Source: Oscillospiraceae bacterium
Lineage (GTDB): Bacteria > Bacillota > Clostridia > Oscillospirales > Oscillospiraceae
Direction of reading: 5' to 3'
Assembly: GCA_015067925.1 (NCBI GenBank)
Contig: SVLN01000009.1
Location: 1-45,363 of the forward strand
DNA: 45,363 bases
Position numbers and translations under genes: made by a program. Below the pieces are notes generated by a model. It saw nothing but the letters and a program-made list of their open reading frames with translations. It was not told the DNA's origin and did not search any database. How positions within the stretch are numbered: position 1 is the first letter of the stretch; every line of letters begins with the position of its first letter. This document shows positions 1-7,073 of the stretch, one piece after another.

Positions 1-173
1 AGGTAACCAAGGAGCTTGCCGTCTTGTTCCGCGAGAAAAATCCGATTGCCCTCAATGTCGCTGCGGTCATTCTTGCGGTAACCATACGTGCTGTCCTCCG
101 TCTCCCAGTCGGCAGACATAGAAATCAACGTTTCTATAAGAGTATCATTCAGATGAGTTTCGTAGATGTTCAT
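1..173 (-). CDS. GNAT family N-acetyltransferase, N-terminal part (runs off window)
   Basis: Reading leftward from an ATG at 173, the frame stays open to base 1, giving about 57 residues that start MNIYETHLNDTL and end with EQDGKLLGYL. A stretch of this type (strand, 'LAEQDGKLLGYL') is typical of the early beta strands of GNAT acetyltransferases, which transfer acetyl from acetyl-CoA to an amine. A GGAGG site (183-187) sits 9 nt before the start. The acetyl-CoA loop and the rest of the protein lie outside the window. The upstream leader peptide and hairpin suggest drug- or stress-induced expression. Substrate unknown. Family call is fairly sure; a resistance role is inference. Confidence 0.75.
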   Translation of the reverse strand, partial: MNIYETHLNDTLIETLISMSADWETEDSTYGYRKNDRSDIEGNRIFLAEQDGKLLGY

Positions 174-200
174 TGCAAATTACCTCCAAAAGAGAAAAAC

Positions 201-222
201 GGCGCAAGCTTGCACTTGCGCC
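201..222 (-). terminator. Leader terminator hairpin (attenuator) ahead of the GNAT gene
   Basis: Perfect 8-bp inverted repeat GGCGCAAG / CTTGCGCC around a 6-nt loop. On the minus strand it is followed by a T-rich run (200-188). It lies between the leader peptide stop and the GNAT ribosome site, so it would stop transcription before the acetyltransferase. ACTTGC inside the leader ORF (minus strand 273-268) can pair with GCAAGT in the hairpin's first arm, a possible short antiterminator. Confidence 0.7.
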
Positions 223-248
223 GTCAAATACACCTATTTTGACCCTAA

Positions 249-308
249 TCAAAACGGTAAACAAGGAGCAAGTTTATTCAGAACACAATACAGATTATAA
301 TTCATCAT
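249..308 (-). CDS. 19-residue leader peptide upstream of the GNAT acetyltransferase
   Basis: A short frame with ATG at 308 (or 305) and TGA at 251-249 encodes MMNYNLYCVLNKLAPCLPF. A strong AAAGGAG ribosome site precedes it (about 316-322), and a consensus promoter lies just upstream. It precedes a terminator hairpin and then the acetyltransferase, matching the layout of translated leaders that control antibiotic-resistance genes by ribosome stalling. I do not recognise the exact peptide. Its translation is well supported by the ribosome site; the control role is inferred. Confidence 0.65.
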   Translation of the reverse strand: MMNYNLYCVLNKLAPCLPF

Positions 309-340
309 GATACTTACTCCTTTCATCATTTTTCCATGTA

Positions 341-369
341 ATTTTAGCACCGGTGTCCTGCATTGTCAA
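341..369 (-). promoter_or_regulatory. Sigma-A promoter of the leader peptide-GNAT transcript
   Basis: On the minus strand a perfect -35 TTGACA (369-364) is separated by 17 nt from a -10 TAAAAT (346-341). Transcription would start near 334, just before the leader peptide ribosome site. Confidence 0.75.
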
Positions 370-399
370 TACAGTGAGCCTATGCGGTTCTGTTTGTCA

Positions 400-454
400 T
401 CGCTCATTTCATCAATCGTTTTGTGTTGATAAATGAGCGACGAAGTGTTATACT
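400..454 (+). promoter_or_regulatory. Promoter and overlapping inverted-repeat operator of the fic gene
   Basis: Promoter: -35 TTGATA (426-431), 17-nt spacer, -10 TATACT (449-454). An inverted repeat, arms TCGCTCATTTCATCAA (400-415) and TTGATAAATGAGCGA (426-440), differs by one unpaired base; its right arm covers the -35. This is a natural repressor site. The helix-turn-helix tail of the Fic protein is one candidate ligand. Confidence 0.65.
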
Positions 455-472
455 GACCATGAGGTGATACCC

Positions 473-1441
473 ATGCGCAATAAAAAACCGCCGTTTGAGA
501 TTACAACTGCTATTCTGGATAAAGTTGCTGAAATTGCCGAACTGGTCGGTCATGTCAATGCTTCTCTGGGTTTGTCCACAAACCCGACACTGCGGCGTAC
601 TAACCGCATCCGGACGATCTATTCGTCCCTGGCTATTGAGCAGAACACCCTAAGCCTTGAACAGGTCACTGCCGTCCTCAGTGGCAAGCGTGTCATTGCG
701 CCTCCCAAGGATATCGCAGAGGTAAAAAACGCCTACGAGATCTACGAAATGATGGACAACTTCGATCCATATTCCGTGGATGATCTTCTGAGTGCTCATG
801 GAGTTATGACCAAAGATTTGGTTGAGGAATCCGGTTGTTTTCGCTCCCGTCCTGTGGGCGTGGTGGACAAGCAGGGCAACGTCCTGCATTTCGGCACGCT
901 GCCCGACTATGTGCCTGGGTTGGTCATGGAACTGCTCGACTGGGTGCGGAACAGCGATTTTCATATGCTCATCAAGAGCTGCGTGTTCCACTATGAGTTG
1001 GAGTTGATTCACCCTTTCGCTGACGGTAATGGGAGAATCGGACGCCTGTGGCACACCCTGCTGCTGACTCAGTGGAAACCTATGTTCGCCTGGCTTCCGG
1101 TTGAGTCCATTATACATGACCGTCAGGATGAATATTATCAGGCCATCAACCGTTCCAACAATGAGGCCGAGTCCACCGCTTTTATCGAATTCATGCTCTC
1201 TGCCATTAAGGAAGCGTTGCTGGAGGCTGTGCAGGTTGGTAATACAGAGAATATGAGCACCAAGGAACGGCGTTGGTATCAAATCGAGCGTTTCCTGAAA
1301 AAGCATGGGACAATTACAAATTCTGATGTGCGGGAAATACTGGGTGTATCGGCAGCTACTGCAAACCGTATTCTGGGAAAAATGGCAGGAGAAGGCAGAA
1401 TTCAGAAAATTCGTATCGGCAAGTCCTGGGGGTATCAATGA
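473..1441 (+). CDS. Fic domain protein with C-terminal winged-helix domain
   Basis: 322 residues. Fic proteins transfer AMP (or another nucleotide moiety) to target proteins. The catalytic motif HPFADGNGR is at residues 180-188, with all usual key residues present. An N-terminal segment SSLAIEQN (51-58) resembles the inhibitory helix (S/T)xxxE(G/N) that blocks ATP binding, with Q in place of the usual G/N. The last ~55 residues (ITNSDVREILGVSAATANRIL) form a winged helix, so it may bind DNA. The ATG at 473 is preferred over a GTG at 464 because GAGGTG (461-466) is well spaced. The stop overlaps the next start (ATGA). First gene of an AT-richer island; target unknown. Confidence 0.88.
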   Translation: MRNKKPPFEITTAILDKVAEIAELVGHVNASLGLSTNPTLRRTNRIRTIYSSLAIEQNTLSLEQVTAVLSGKRVIAPPKDIAEVKNAYEIYEMMDNFDPYSVDDLLSAHGVMTKDLVEESGCFRSRPVGVVDKQGNVLHFGTLPDYVPGLVMELLDWVRNSDFHMLIKSCVFHYELELIHPFADGNGRIGRLWHTLLLTQWKPMFAWLPVESIIHDRQDEYYQAINRSNNEAESTAFIEFMLSAIKEALLEAVQVGNTENMSTKERRWYQIERFLKKHGTITNSDVREILGVSAATANRILGKMAGEGRIQKIRIGKSWGYQ

Positions 1442-1887
1442 AAATGTTGGAAGCATTAGTATTTGCGTTCCGGAAGGCTATTGAACTGGCGAAAGATAAT
1501 AACGAACCGGGTTGCTTTTTTAAAAAATTCCCAACTGGACAATGTGGGCATGCCAGCGATATGTTGGCCCAGTTTCTTATCGACAATGGAATTGGTCCAG
1601 TGCGATATATAAACGGAACTTATTACGGGGAAGACGGAAATGTAATGCAAGCCCATACATGGCTTGTTGTTGAAGACTTGGTTGTTGACATAACTGCAGA
1701 TCAATTTCGATATCATGCAGAGCCCCTAACAAATGATATTCCAGTTTATATTGGTCCGATGAATGAGTACTATCAGTTGTTTGATACAACTCACGGCAGT
1801 GACCATGAGCATTTTGGATTGGAGCATCAGTGGACCAATTATCACGAGCTGAAGATATGGTACAAAACAATACTTAGCTACATGTAG
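1438..1887 (+). CDS. Small Cys/His/Asp protein, transglutaminase or papain-like fold (putative)
   Basis: 149 residues, start overlapping the fic stop by 4 nt, so the two are translationally coupled. The order Cys36 (in TGQCGHASDML at a predicted helix start), His73 (AHTWLVV) and Asp84 (DLVVDIT) matches the catalytic triad of transglutaminase-like and papain-like cysteine enzymes, also seen in lasso-peptide B proteins. The His and Asp sit on neighbouring predicted strands, as in that fold. I do not recognise a named family. Possible roles are a protease or deamidase acting with or on the Fic protein, or a toxin. The fold guess is moderate; function is unknown. Confidence 0.6.
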   Translation: MKMLEALVFAFRKAIELAKDNNEPGCFFKKFPTGQCGHASDMLAQFLIDNGIGPVRYINGTYYGEDGNVMQAHTWLVVEDLVVDITADQFRYHAEPLTNDIPVYIGPMNEYYQLFDTTHGSDHEHFGLEHQWTNYHELKIWYKTILSYM

Positions 1888-1952
1888 CTGCGCCTCCCGT
1901 AAGTCAAAATAAAAAGATAGAATACACCACAAGAGATAAAGGAGGAGACGAA

Positions 1953-2999
1953 ATGGATGGCGAGTATAATCTTTATCGTAGCCAACTAAAAGGCTACCTC
2001 TTTGAAATAATTATTCTGGAACTTCTGAGAAAAAACAATTTCAGCGAGGTCCAGCCGGACAGAGAGCCAGATGATCGAGTTCGTGAACTTCGCCCTGGTT
2101 TTATTGAATTCAAAGGCCGTGGATGTTGGCACCAGATTGATTGCCCCTGTGATTACACTCAATTCATTCCGTTTATGTATCCGATTCGGCTTTTAGGCGA
2201 GGTGAAGTATTATAAAAACCCCTTAGAAAAAAAGCATCTCCGCGAATATATTGGTGTTATAAAAGATATTCAAGAGAATTATTTTGTTGCAGATGGTGTA
2301 GATCCACAGGAATTCTATCCGCGAAAGACGGAGATAGGAGTCTACTTTTCTGCGAGTGGTTTTCAGGATGAGGCAGAAAAGATTGCGTACGCACATGGCA
2401 TTAAGACGATCTCATATGCAAATAATCCATTGATTGACAGGCTAAAAGATCTGATTGACGAACTCGAAAAGAACTACATATCCGTTCAGTGCCTAAAGGA
2501 TCATACTTGGAACACGTTTAGACAAGCATTTATCGAAGCCCTTCGATATCGCACTCCCATGGGATATCACCATTACATGGCAGATGGATGCGAAAATATT
2601 ATTGAACACATTCAGCATGCAATCGGCGCAATAAGCTCCAGTTTTATAGCGACTACCGCAACTGGTGTATTTCTTCACTTTGTGGGGAGTGAGCCTTTCC
2701 CTGACGAACTATTTGAGTTCTCAGATGAAGGTCGATGTCGCGTGTACTATAGCAATGACAACTTCAGACATAGATTTTTTTGGTTAGAACTTGCTGAAGA
2801 TGAACAACGCAGGCGATTTTATTTTACTCCACCTTCATCCTTGGACCATGCTGCTGTTTTCGGAAGTGAAATTGTTCTTAATGAGAAAGAACGTGTTTTT
2901 CAAGCTTTGAGTGTCAACATACAAATAAACGGGATTTCCCGTAGTTTGACTCTGCACCTTGATGAAGGGTGGTTAAATGCAATCAGAGGTACGCTCTAA
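1953..2999 (+). CDS. PD-(D/E)xK restriction endonuclease-like protein
   Basis: 348 residues behind a strong GGAGG site (1941-1945). The N-terminal ~110 residues carry a nuclease-type pattern: Glu18 in the first helix, then GRGCWHQID with Asp63, then GEVKYY with Glu83 and Lys85, as in Mrr-like restriction endonucleases. A Zn-like pair of cysteines (C64, C66) follows the Asp. The remaining ~230 residues are not recognised. It is the third gene of the island, 65 nt after the Cys/His/Asp gene. It may cut DNA in a defence setting, but substrate and trigger are unknown. The start is clear; the nuclease call is moderate to good. Confidence 0.7.
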   Translation: MDGEYNLYRSQLKGYLFEIIILELLRKNNFSEVQPDREPDDRVRELRPGFIEFKGRGCWHQIDCPCDYTQFIPFMYPIRLLGEVKYYKNPLEKKHLREYIGVIKDIQENYFVADGVDPQEFYPRKTEIGVYFSASGFQDEAEKIAYAHGIKTISYANNPLIDRLKDLIDELEKNYISVQCLKDHTWNTFRQAFIEALRYRTPMGYHHYMADGCENIIEHIQHAIGAISSSFIATTATGVFLHFVGSEPFPDELFEFSDEGRCRVYYSNDNFRHRFFWLELAEDEQRRRFYFTPPSSLDHAAVFGSEIVLNEKERVFQALSVNIQINGISRSLTLHLDEGWLNAIRGTL

Positions 3000-3106
3000 T
3001 CTTAAGTAAAAACGCCAAAACTGACGTTTGTATCAATTCATGTTACAATAACATCTGGGAATATGGTCTTAAATGCATTTTACAACAGAAGGGGGCTGGG
3101 ATTCCT

Positions 3107-4627
3107 ATGGAAGGTCAGGTTAATTTTCAAACAGGAACATATACATTCCTCTTTGATGCAGACAACGATGTTTTTGGGGGTTATTATGGAGCCCCTTGCG
3201 GAGAAATGCTTTTCGGTGCAGTTTTATCACGACAACAGCCGATCTGTGCCAGAGTTTTTTCTGGAGACATGGTGCTTGCGCAACATTGCAGGCAAATTAC
3301 TACAGTAAAAAAAACAGCCGAGCATAACAGTGCGGCCTTTTGTATGGACGGGGATCTATACATTTCCTTGTTAACCGAATTGGTAAGTTCCATTAAAGAA
3401 CGGGAAAATCTTATTGCTATTCCCAATATTGCGTTGACAATAGGTCGGCACAATATATTTCTAATTACACTTTCCAGTATTACCAATACTGCATGGAGAG
3501 AAATTTGCCAAAAACTGAAAGGAGAAACAGGTTTTGTGGCTTCTTTCCAGCTTGATATGGGACATCCTCTCCATACAGATCTCTTCATCCGCTACCTAAT
3601 CCCACACGGTTTTTTATGTGGAGATGAACTGTTTCTGGTACACCATCCATTTCAAAGTGATGAAGAACAGCTACCGTTTTGGCTACTGGATCAACCCCAA
3701 ATTCACGTTCGTTTCATAGATGGGAATGAATTTGAAAAACTTTGTCCGCAAATTAATGATGAGGAAAAACTATCCTCTGCAGGTATGCGGTATTTGGAGC
3801 TAATTGAGCAAAAAGGTGAACAAAACCTGTATCAACGGTTGGCAATAGCGCTACTCCATAATGATGATATCAAAAATTGTGATTTTTCAATAACAGGTCC
3901 ATTTTCTTGGGAACAAATTAACGTTTCTGAGAGTAAGCTTGTGAAATACGCACTTAATACTGAACACGAAGGAAGCGGAAAAACAAAAGCGAAACTCTTT
4001 CAACAGCTATTAAACATCACAAAGGATGATTGGCGTTACCTCGCTGCTCAGATTGAAAATGCTATTGAATGTGGTGCCCTACAAAATGTACGACAAACGG
4101 AACATGGTGTGCAATTTCATATCGATATACCAATTAAGGGGCTAAATGAGGCGTCCCGCATAGTGCGTACAGCATGGATTATTAGGCAACCGCAGGAGTG
4201 CTCTCTGGTTACGGCATATATATTGGATAAATCTCAACAGAAAGAAATAGCAGGGAGAAAGCCTCTTATTGTACAGCACTCCGATCCAAAACTTTTCTGT
4301 TCTATACTGTATGCTTATGCCAGTGGGGCCGCCGAACAGGCCGCCAAAAAATGCATCCCCACACCAATGTATATCCCTGGATATGCGGAACCGATCCTGG
4401 AAGGAGCCGCTGGCTTTGCTTGGATTGTGATTCATGACGCAAGGAAACGTTTTCCCCGATGGTTAAAAAAGCAACAGATTGGGCGCTTGGGATATTATGG
4501 TGGTTGGCACATTTATACCAGAGGTTGCAGTCAATCTTATGATAGGGCAAAGGCTTATGCTGATGCGTTTGCAAAGGTTTTGCGCCAAAATGGAATTGAC
4601 TGTCATGTTGAATCCCGGTTAGATTAG
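3107..4627 (+). CDS. Multidomain protein with DUF6883-like middle domain, function unknown
   Basis: 506 residues from ATG 3107. A longer upstream extension overlapping the nuclease gene is open but has no ribosome site; GGGGG lies 12 nt before 3107. Residues ~276-375 (KLVKYALNTEHE, KAKLFQQLLNIT, GVQFHIDIP, VRTAWIIR, SLVTAYIL) match my memory of DUF6883, a small domain common next to polymorphic toxins and of unknown function. The first ~270 residues and the last ~130 (PMYIPGYAEPI, GGWHIYTRG) are not recognised. No signal peptide or membrane helix seen. Last gene of the AT-rich island. Could be an effector, an immunity factor or a target adaptor. Confidence 0.6.
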   Translation: MEGQVNFQTGTYTFLFDADNDVFGGYYGAPCGEMLFGAVLSRQQPICARVFSGDMVLAQHCRQITTVKKTAEHNSAAFCMDGDLYISLLTELVSSIKERENLIAIPNIALTIGRHNIFLITLSSITNTAWREICQKLKGETGFVASFQLDMGHPLHTDLFIRYLIPHGFLCGDELFLVHHPFQSDEEQLPFWLLDQPQIHVRFIDGNEFEKLCPQINDEEKLSSAGMRYLELIEQKGEQNLYQRLAIALLHNDDIKNCDFSITGPFSWEQINVSESKLVKYALNTEHEGSGKTKAKLFQQLLNITKDDWRYLAAQIENAIECGALQNVRQTEHGVQFHIDIPIKGLNEASRIVRTAWIIRQPQECSLVTAYILDKSQQKEIAGRKPLIVQHSDPKLFCSILYAYASGAAEQAAKKCIPTPMYIPGYAEPILEGAAGFAWIVIHDARKRFPRWLKKQQIGRLGYYGGWHIYTRGCSQSYDRAKAYADAFAKVLRQNGIDCHVESRLD

Positions 4628-4730
4628 CATGGGAGTTGTTACTCGAACTGGGCACAATTGTAGTTCTGCATTTGTTGATGCATTGTAACTTAGAACAATG
4701 TGCACCACCTTCACTGAGGTTACATGACCT

Positions 4731-4780
4731 TTAGGTTCCAATGGATTTCCGTGCAGGTTCAAGTCCTGTCGCCCGTACCA
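4731..4780 (+). tRNA. 3' fragment of a tRNA-Leu(UAG) gene, likely attachment-site scar
   Basis: The fragment starts at the anticodon loop (TTAGG, anticodon TAG), continues through a long class-II variable arm, a T-arm with GCAGG stem, TTCAAGT loop and CCTGT stem, and an acceptor strand CGCCCGT followed by A73 and an encoded CCA. The sequence before it (4680-4730) does not fold into the missing 5' half. This is what remains when an integrative element inserts in a tRNA gene. Not a working tRNA. Confidence 0.7.
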
Positions 4781-4821
4781 AATAAGACGACAGCTTTCCA
4801 TCGAAAGCTGTCGTCTTATTT
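4780..4821. terminator. Strong terminator after the tRNA fragment
   Basis: Perfect 19-bp inverted repeat (arms 4780-4798 and 4803-4821) with a 4-nt loop CATC. The arms begin and end in A/T runs, so it can act in both directions. It is the expected terminator of the original tRNA transcript and insulates the next gene from the island. Confidence 0.8.
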
Positions 4822-4863
4822 ATGCTTTGGCGTTTCTTGCGGTCTGCAGAATGCGGTACGCCG

Positions 4864-4892
4864 TTGAAAATATCTGAAAAAAGCCGTATAAT
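4864..4892 (+). promoter_or_regulatory. Promoter of the CARF nuclease gene
   Basis: -35 TTGAAA (4864-4869), 17-nt spacer, perfect -10 TATAAT (4887-4892). The start point would be near 4899, followed by a GGGGG ribosome site and ATG 4918. Confidence 0.7.
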
Positions 4893-4917
4893 AAAGAAAA
4901 GAAAGGGGGTAAGTATC

Positions 4918-6099
4918 ATGGATACTTTAATCGAGCTGTATGATGATCGTGCCATAGAAAACATTCTGGCTCCGGATATGTTCCGCCCTCAACGTATCGT
5001 TTATCTCTGCTCTGTGGAAATTGCTCAGAATCGAAATCGCCAAGACAAGCTGCGGTCCTTTTTCCTCCGCCGGGGATGGGAGCCGGAACTGATCTTTATG
5101 GAAGCCAGTCTCTTCAAGGCAGATCGTATTCTCCGCCAATTGCTTACCATTGGTGAGAAATACTCGGACTGCGCCGTGGACGTTACCGGCGGCAGTGATG
5201 CCGCACTGTTTGCTGCAGGCATGTTCTCTGCGCAGACGGGCGCCCCCGCCTTTACTTACTCCCGCAAAAGCAATCGCTTTTATGACATCAGCGGTGCAGC
5301 CTTTGCAGATAATCTGGACTGTACCCTCTCCTATTCCGTGGAAGACTTTTTCCTTATGGCGGGCGGAACGTTACTCCCCGGCCGCGTAGACAATGCCATT
5401 CTGGGAAAGTATTTAGATGATTTTGATCCGTTTTTCTCGTGTTTCCTTCGTTTCCGTCGTGACTGGTCGGATATCATTTCCTATATTCAAAGGATATCTC
5501 CCGCAGAATACGGTCAGATACCTCCGATGTCTGTTCAGGGAAAATACACGGTGAAAGGTGACCACGGATCAAGGAATTCCGCTAACGAAGCGGCGCTGAA
5601 AGAATTTGCCCGCATCGGCTTTATCCGGGACCTCACAATCGCATCCGGCGAGTCGGTGTCTTTCCGCTTCCGGGATGCCAATATCAGGGCATGGTTGCGG
5701 GATGTCGGCAGCGTATTGGAACTGTACGCTTACAAGGCCTGCATCGATGCCGGCATCTTCAACGATGTCATCAGCAGCGCCATCGTTCGTTGGGATGACA
5801 CATTGGGACACGCTATCGTCTCCAACGAGATCGACGTGATGGCTGCCCGAGGCGTCGTACCACTGTTTCTCAGCTGCAAGGCTACCGACATCAAGACGGA
5901 GGCGCTCAACGAGCTTGCCATCCTTCGGGATCGTTTCGGCGGGAAAGGCGCAAAGGCCGCTATTATTACAACGGAACCCTGTAGTGCCGCTGCACGCCAC
6001 CGTGCTGCTCAGCTCGAAATTGCCGTCATTGATCTGGAGGAATTGAAAGACAGTCAGCTGGTACATCGCTTAAAGGTTATCATGAAAGCACAATCATAA
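4918..6099 (+). CDS. Card1/Can2-type CARF domain nuclease (DUF1887 family)
   Basis: 393 residues. The N-terminal half is a CARF (CRISPR-associated Rossmann fold) domain: IVYLCSVE strand (27-34) and the ligand-loop motif DVTGGSDAAL (88-97). The C-terminal half is a PD-(D/E)xK nuclease with NEIDVMAA (Asp306) and LFLSCKAT (Lys321). In the family, cyclic tetra-adenylate from type III CRISPR complexes binds CARF and switches on DNA and/or RNA cleavage. The position two before the Lys is Ser, not the usual Glu of ExK. No cas gene or array is in the window, so it is an orphan here. ATG 4918 is chosen because GGGGG (4904-4909) is well placed; the open frame starts earlier. Confidence 0.8.
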   Translation: MDTLIELYDDRAIENILAPDMFRPQRIVYLCSVEIAQNRNRQDKLRSFFLRRGWEPELIFMEASLFKADRILRQLLTIGEKYSDCAVDVTGGSDAALFAAGMFSAQTGAPAFTYSRKSNRFYDISGAAFADNLDCTLSYSVEDFFLMAGGTLLPGRVDNAILGKYLDDFDPFFSCFLRFRRDWSDIISYIQRISPAEYGQIPPMSVQGKYTVKGDHGSRNSANEAALKEFARIGFIRDLTIASGESVSFRFRDANIRAWLRDVGSVLELYAYKACIDAGIFNDVISSAIVRWDDTLGHAIVSNEIDVMAARGVVPLFLSCKATDIKTEALNELAILRDRFGGKGAKAAIITTEPCSAAARHRAAQLEIAVIDLEELKDSQLVHRLKVIMKAQS

Positions 6100-6175
6100 C
6101 TTGTTCCGGCATGATAAACAAAAGAAGATCTAAGTGTTGACTGACGGCGGCATCCATAGCGTTAGGGTTACACCA

Positions 6176-6218
6176 AAATCGACAAGCTTCATAGAGGCTT
6201 GTCGATTTTGTTTTTATC
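6176..6218 (+). terminator. Terminator after the CARF nuclease gene
   Basis: Perfect 13-bp repeat, arms AAAATCGACAAGC (6176-6188) and GCTTGTCGATTTT (6198-6210), then GTTTTTAT. The 77-nt 3' leader between the stop and the hairpin shows nothing else recognisable. Confidence 0.75.
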
Positions 6219-6294
6219 TCTTTATCAAAAGACAAAGACGGTTCTTGACGAGCAAAAAAGGAAGTGCGAAGCGCTAAGAAGTTGTTGCAAAATG

Positions 6295-6354
6295 TTGAAT
6301 TCCAGAACGCCGTCTGCTATACTAATTGTATAATTTGATGAACCGTTCATCAAA
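6295..6354 (+). promoter_or_regulatory. Promoter and palindromic operator of the isomerase-kinase operon
   Basis: -35 TTGAAT (6295-6300), 17-nt spacer, -10 TATACT (6318-6323). Just downstream, covering the start point, is a perfect palindrome: TTTGATGAA (6334-6342), CCG, TTCATCAAA (6346-6354). The position is typical of a repressor such as LacI or GntR type; no such regulator is encoded nearby. Confidence 0.7.
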
Positions 6355-6380
6355 ACTGCAATTTGAGTGGAGGGATCCCT

Positions 6381-7073
6381 GTGAGAAGATCGGAAATCAA
6401 CAAGGCCTTGAAGGAAATGGAAGCCACTTGCAGAAAGCTTCAGTTTCATCTGCCGCCGTTCTGCAGCTTTACGCCCACGCAGTGGCAGATGATTGGCCAT
6501 GAATATGACGAAGTGCGCGACTGCATGCTGGGCTGGGACATCACAGACTATGGCATGGGTGACTTCAACAAGATCGGATTCTCCCTGGTGACCATCCGTA
6601 ACGGCAACCGTGACATGGCTGACAAGTACCCGAAGGTCTATGCGGAAAAGCTCTTGTACCTCAAGGAAGGCCAACATGCCCCCAACCACTTCCACTGGTT
6701 CAAGACCGAGGACATCATTAACCGCGGCGGCGGCAACGTACTCATCCGAGTCTACAACAGCCTGGAAAACGAAGAAATCGACTACGAGTCCGAGGTGTGC
6801 GTACACACCGACGGACGTAGCTATATGGTTCCCGCAGGCACCCAGGTCCGCCTGACGCCCGGCGAGAGCATCCACATCCAGCGCGGGCTGTATCACGACT
6901 TTACCGTGGAGAAGGGCACCGGCCCGGTACTCCTGGGCGAAGTCAGCGAGTGCAACGATGACAATTCCGATAACCGCTTCAATCCGCCCATGGGCCGCTT
7001 CCCCAAGATCGAGGAGGATGAGCCGCCCTACCGCCTGCTCTGCAACGAGTACCCTGAGGCGAAGAAAAGATGA
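6381..7073 (+). CDS. D-lyxose isomerase-like cupin (sugar ketol-isomerase)
   Basis: 230 residues, GTG start at 6381 with GGAGGG 6 nt upstream. The protein matches the D-lyxose/D-mannose isomerase family of metal-dependent cupins, which interconvert D-lyxose with D-xylulose or D-mannose with D-fructose. Metal-binding residues are visible in HAPNHFHWFKTEDI (two His and a Glu) and the later HIQRGLYHDF (His). Its stop overlaps the following kinase start, so product and kinase substrate are probably linked: the isomerase would make a ketose that the kinase phosphorylates. Exact sugar is uncertain. Confidence 0.82.
   Translation: MRRSEINKALKEMEATCRKLQFHLPPFCSFTPTQWQMIGHEYDEVRDCMLGWDITDYGMGDFNKIGFSLVTIRNGNRDMADKYPKVYAEKLLYLKEGQHAPNHFHWFKTEDIINRGGGNVLIRVYNSLENEEIDYESEVCVHTDGRSYMVPAGTQVRLTPGESIHIQRGLYHDFTVEKGTGPVLLGEVSECNDDNSDNRFNPPMGRFPKIEEDEPPYRLLCNEYPEAKKR

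Noticed and set aside
464-472. GTG at 464 as the fic start
   Set aside because: Its Shine-Dalgarno would have to lie in the -10 region; GAGGTG at 461-466 fits ATG 473.
3956-3996. P-loop-like GSGKT in the DUF6883-like protein
   Set aside because: The first Gly of the GxxxxGK[ST] Walker A pattern is missing, and the stretch belongs to the DUF6883-like pattern.
6100-6180. Possible second tRNA remnant (ends ACACCA before a terminator)
   Set aside because: No T-arm (GGTTCAA) or acceptor pairing can be formed; resemblance to the 4731-4780 scar is limited to CCA and the hairpin.
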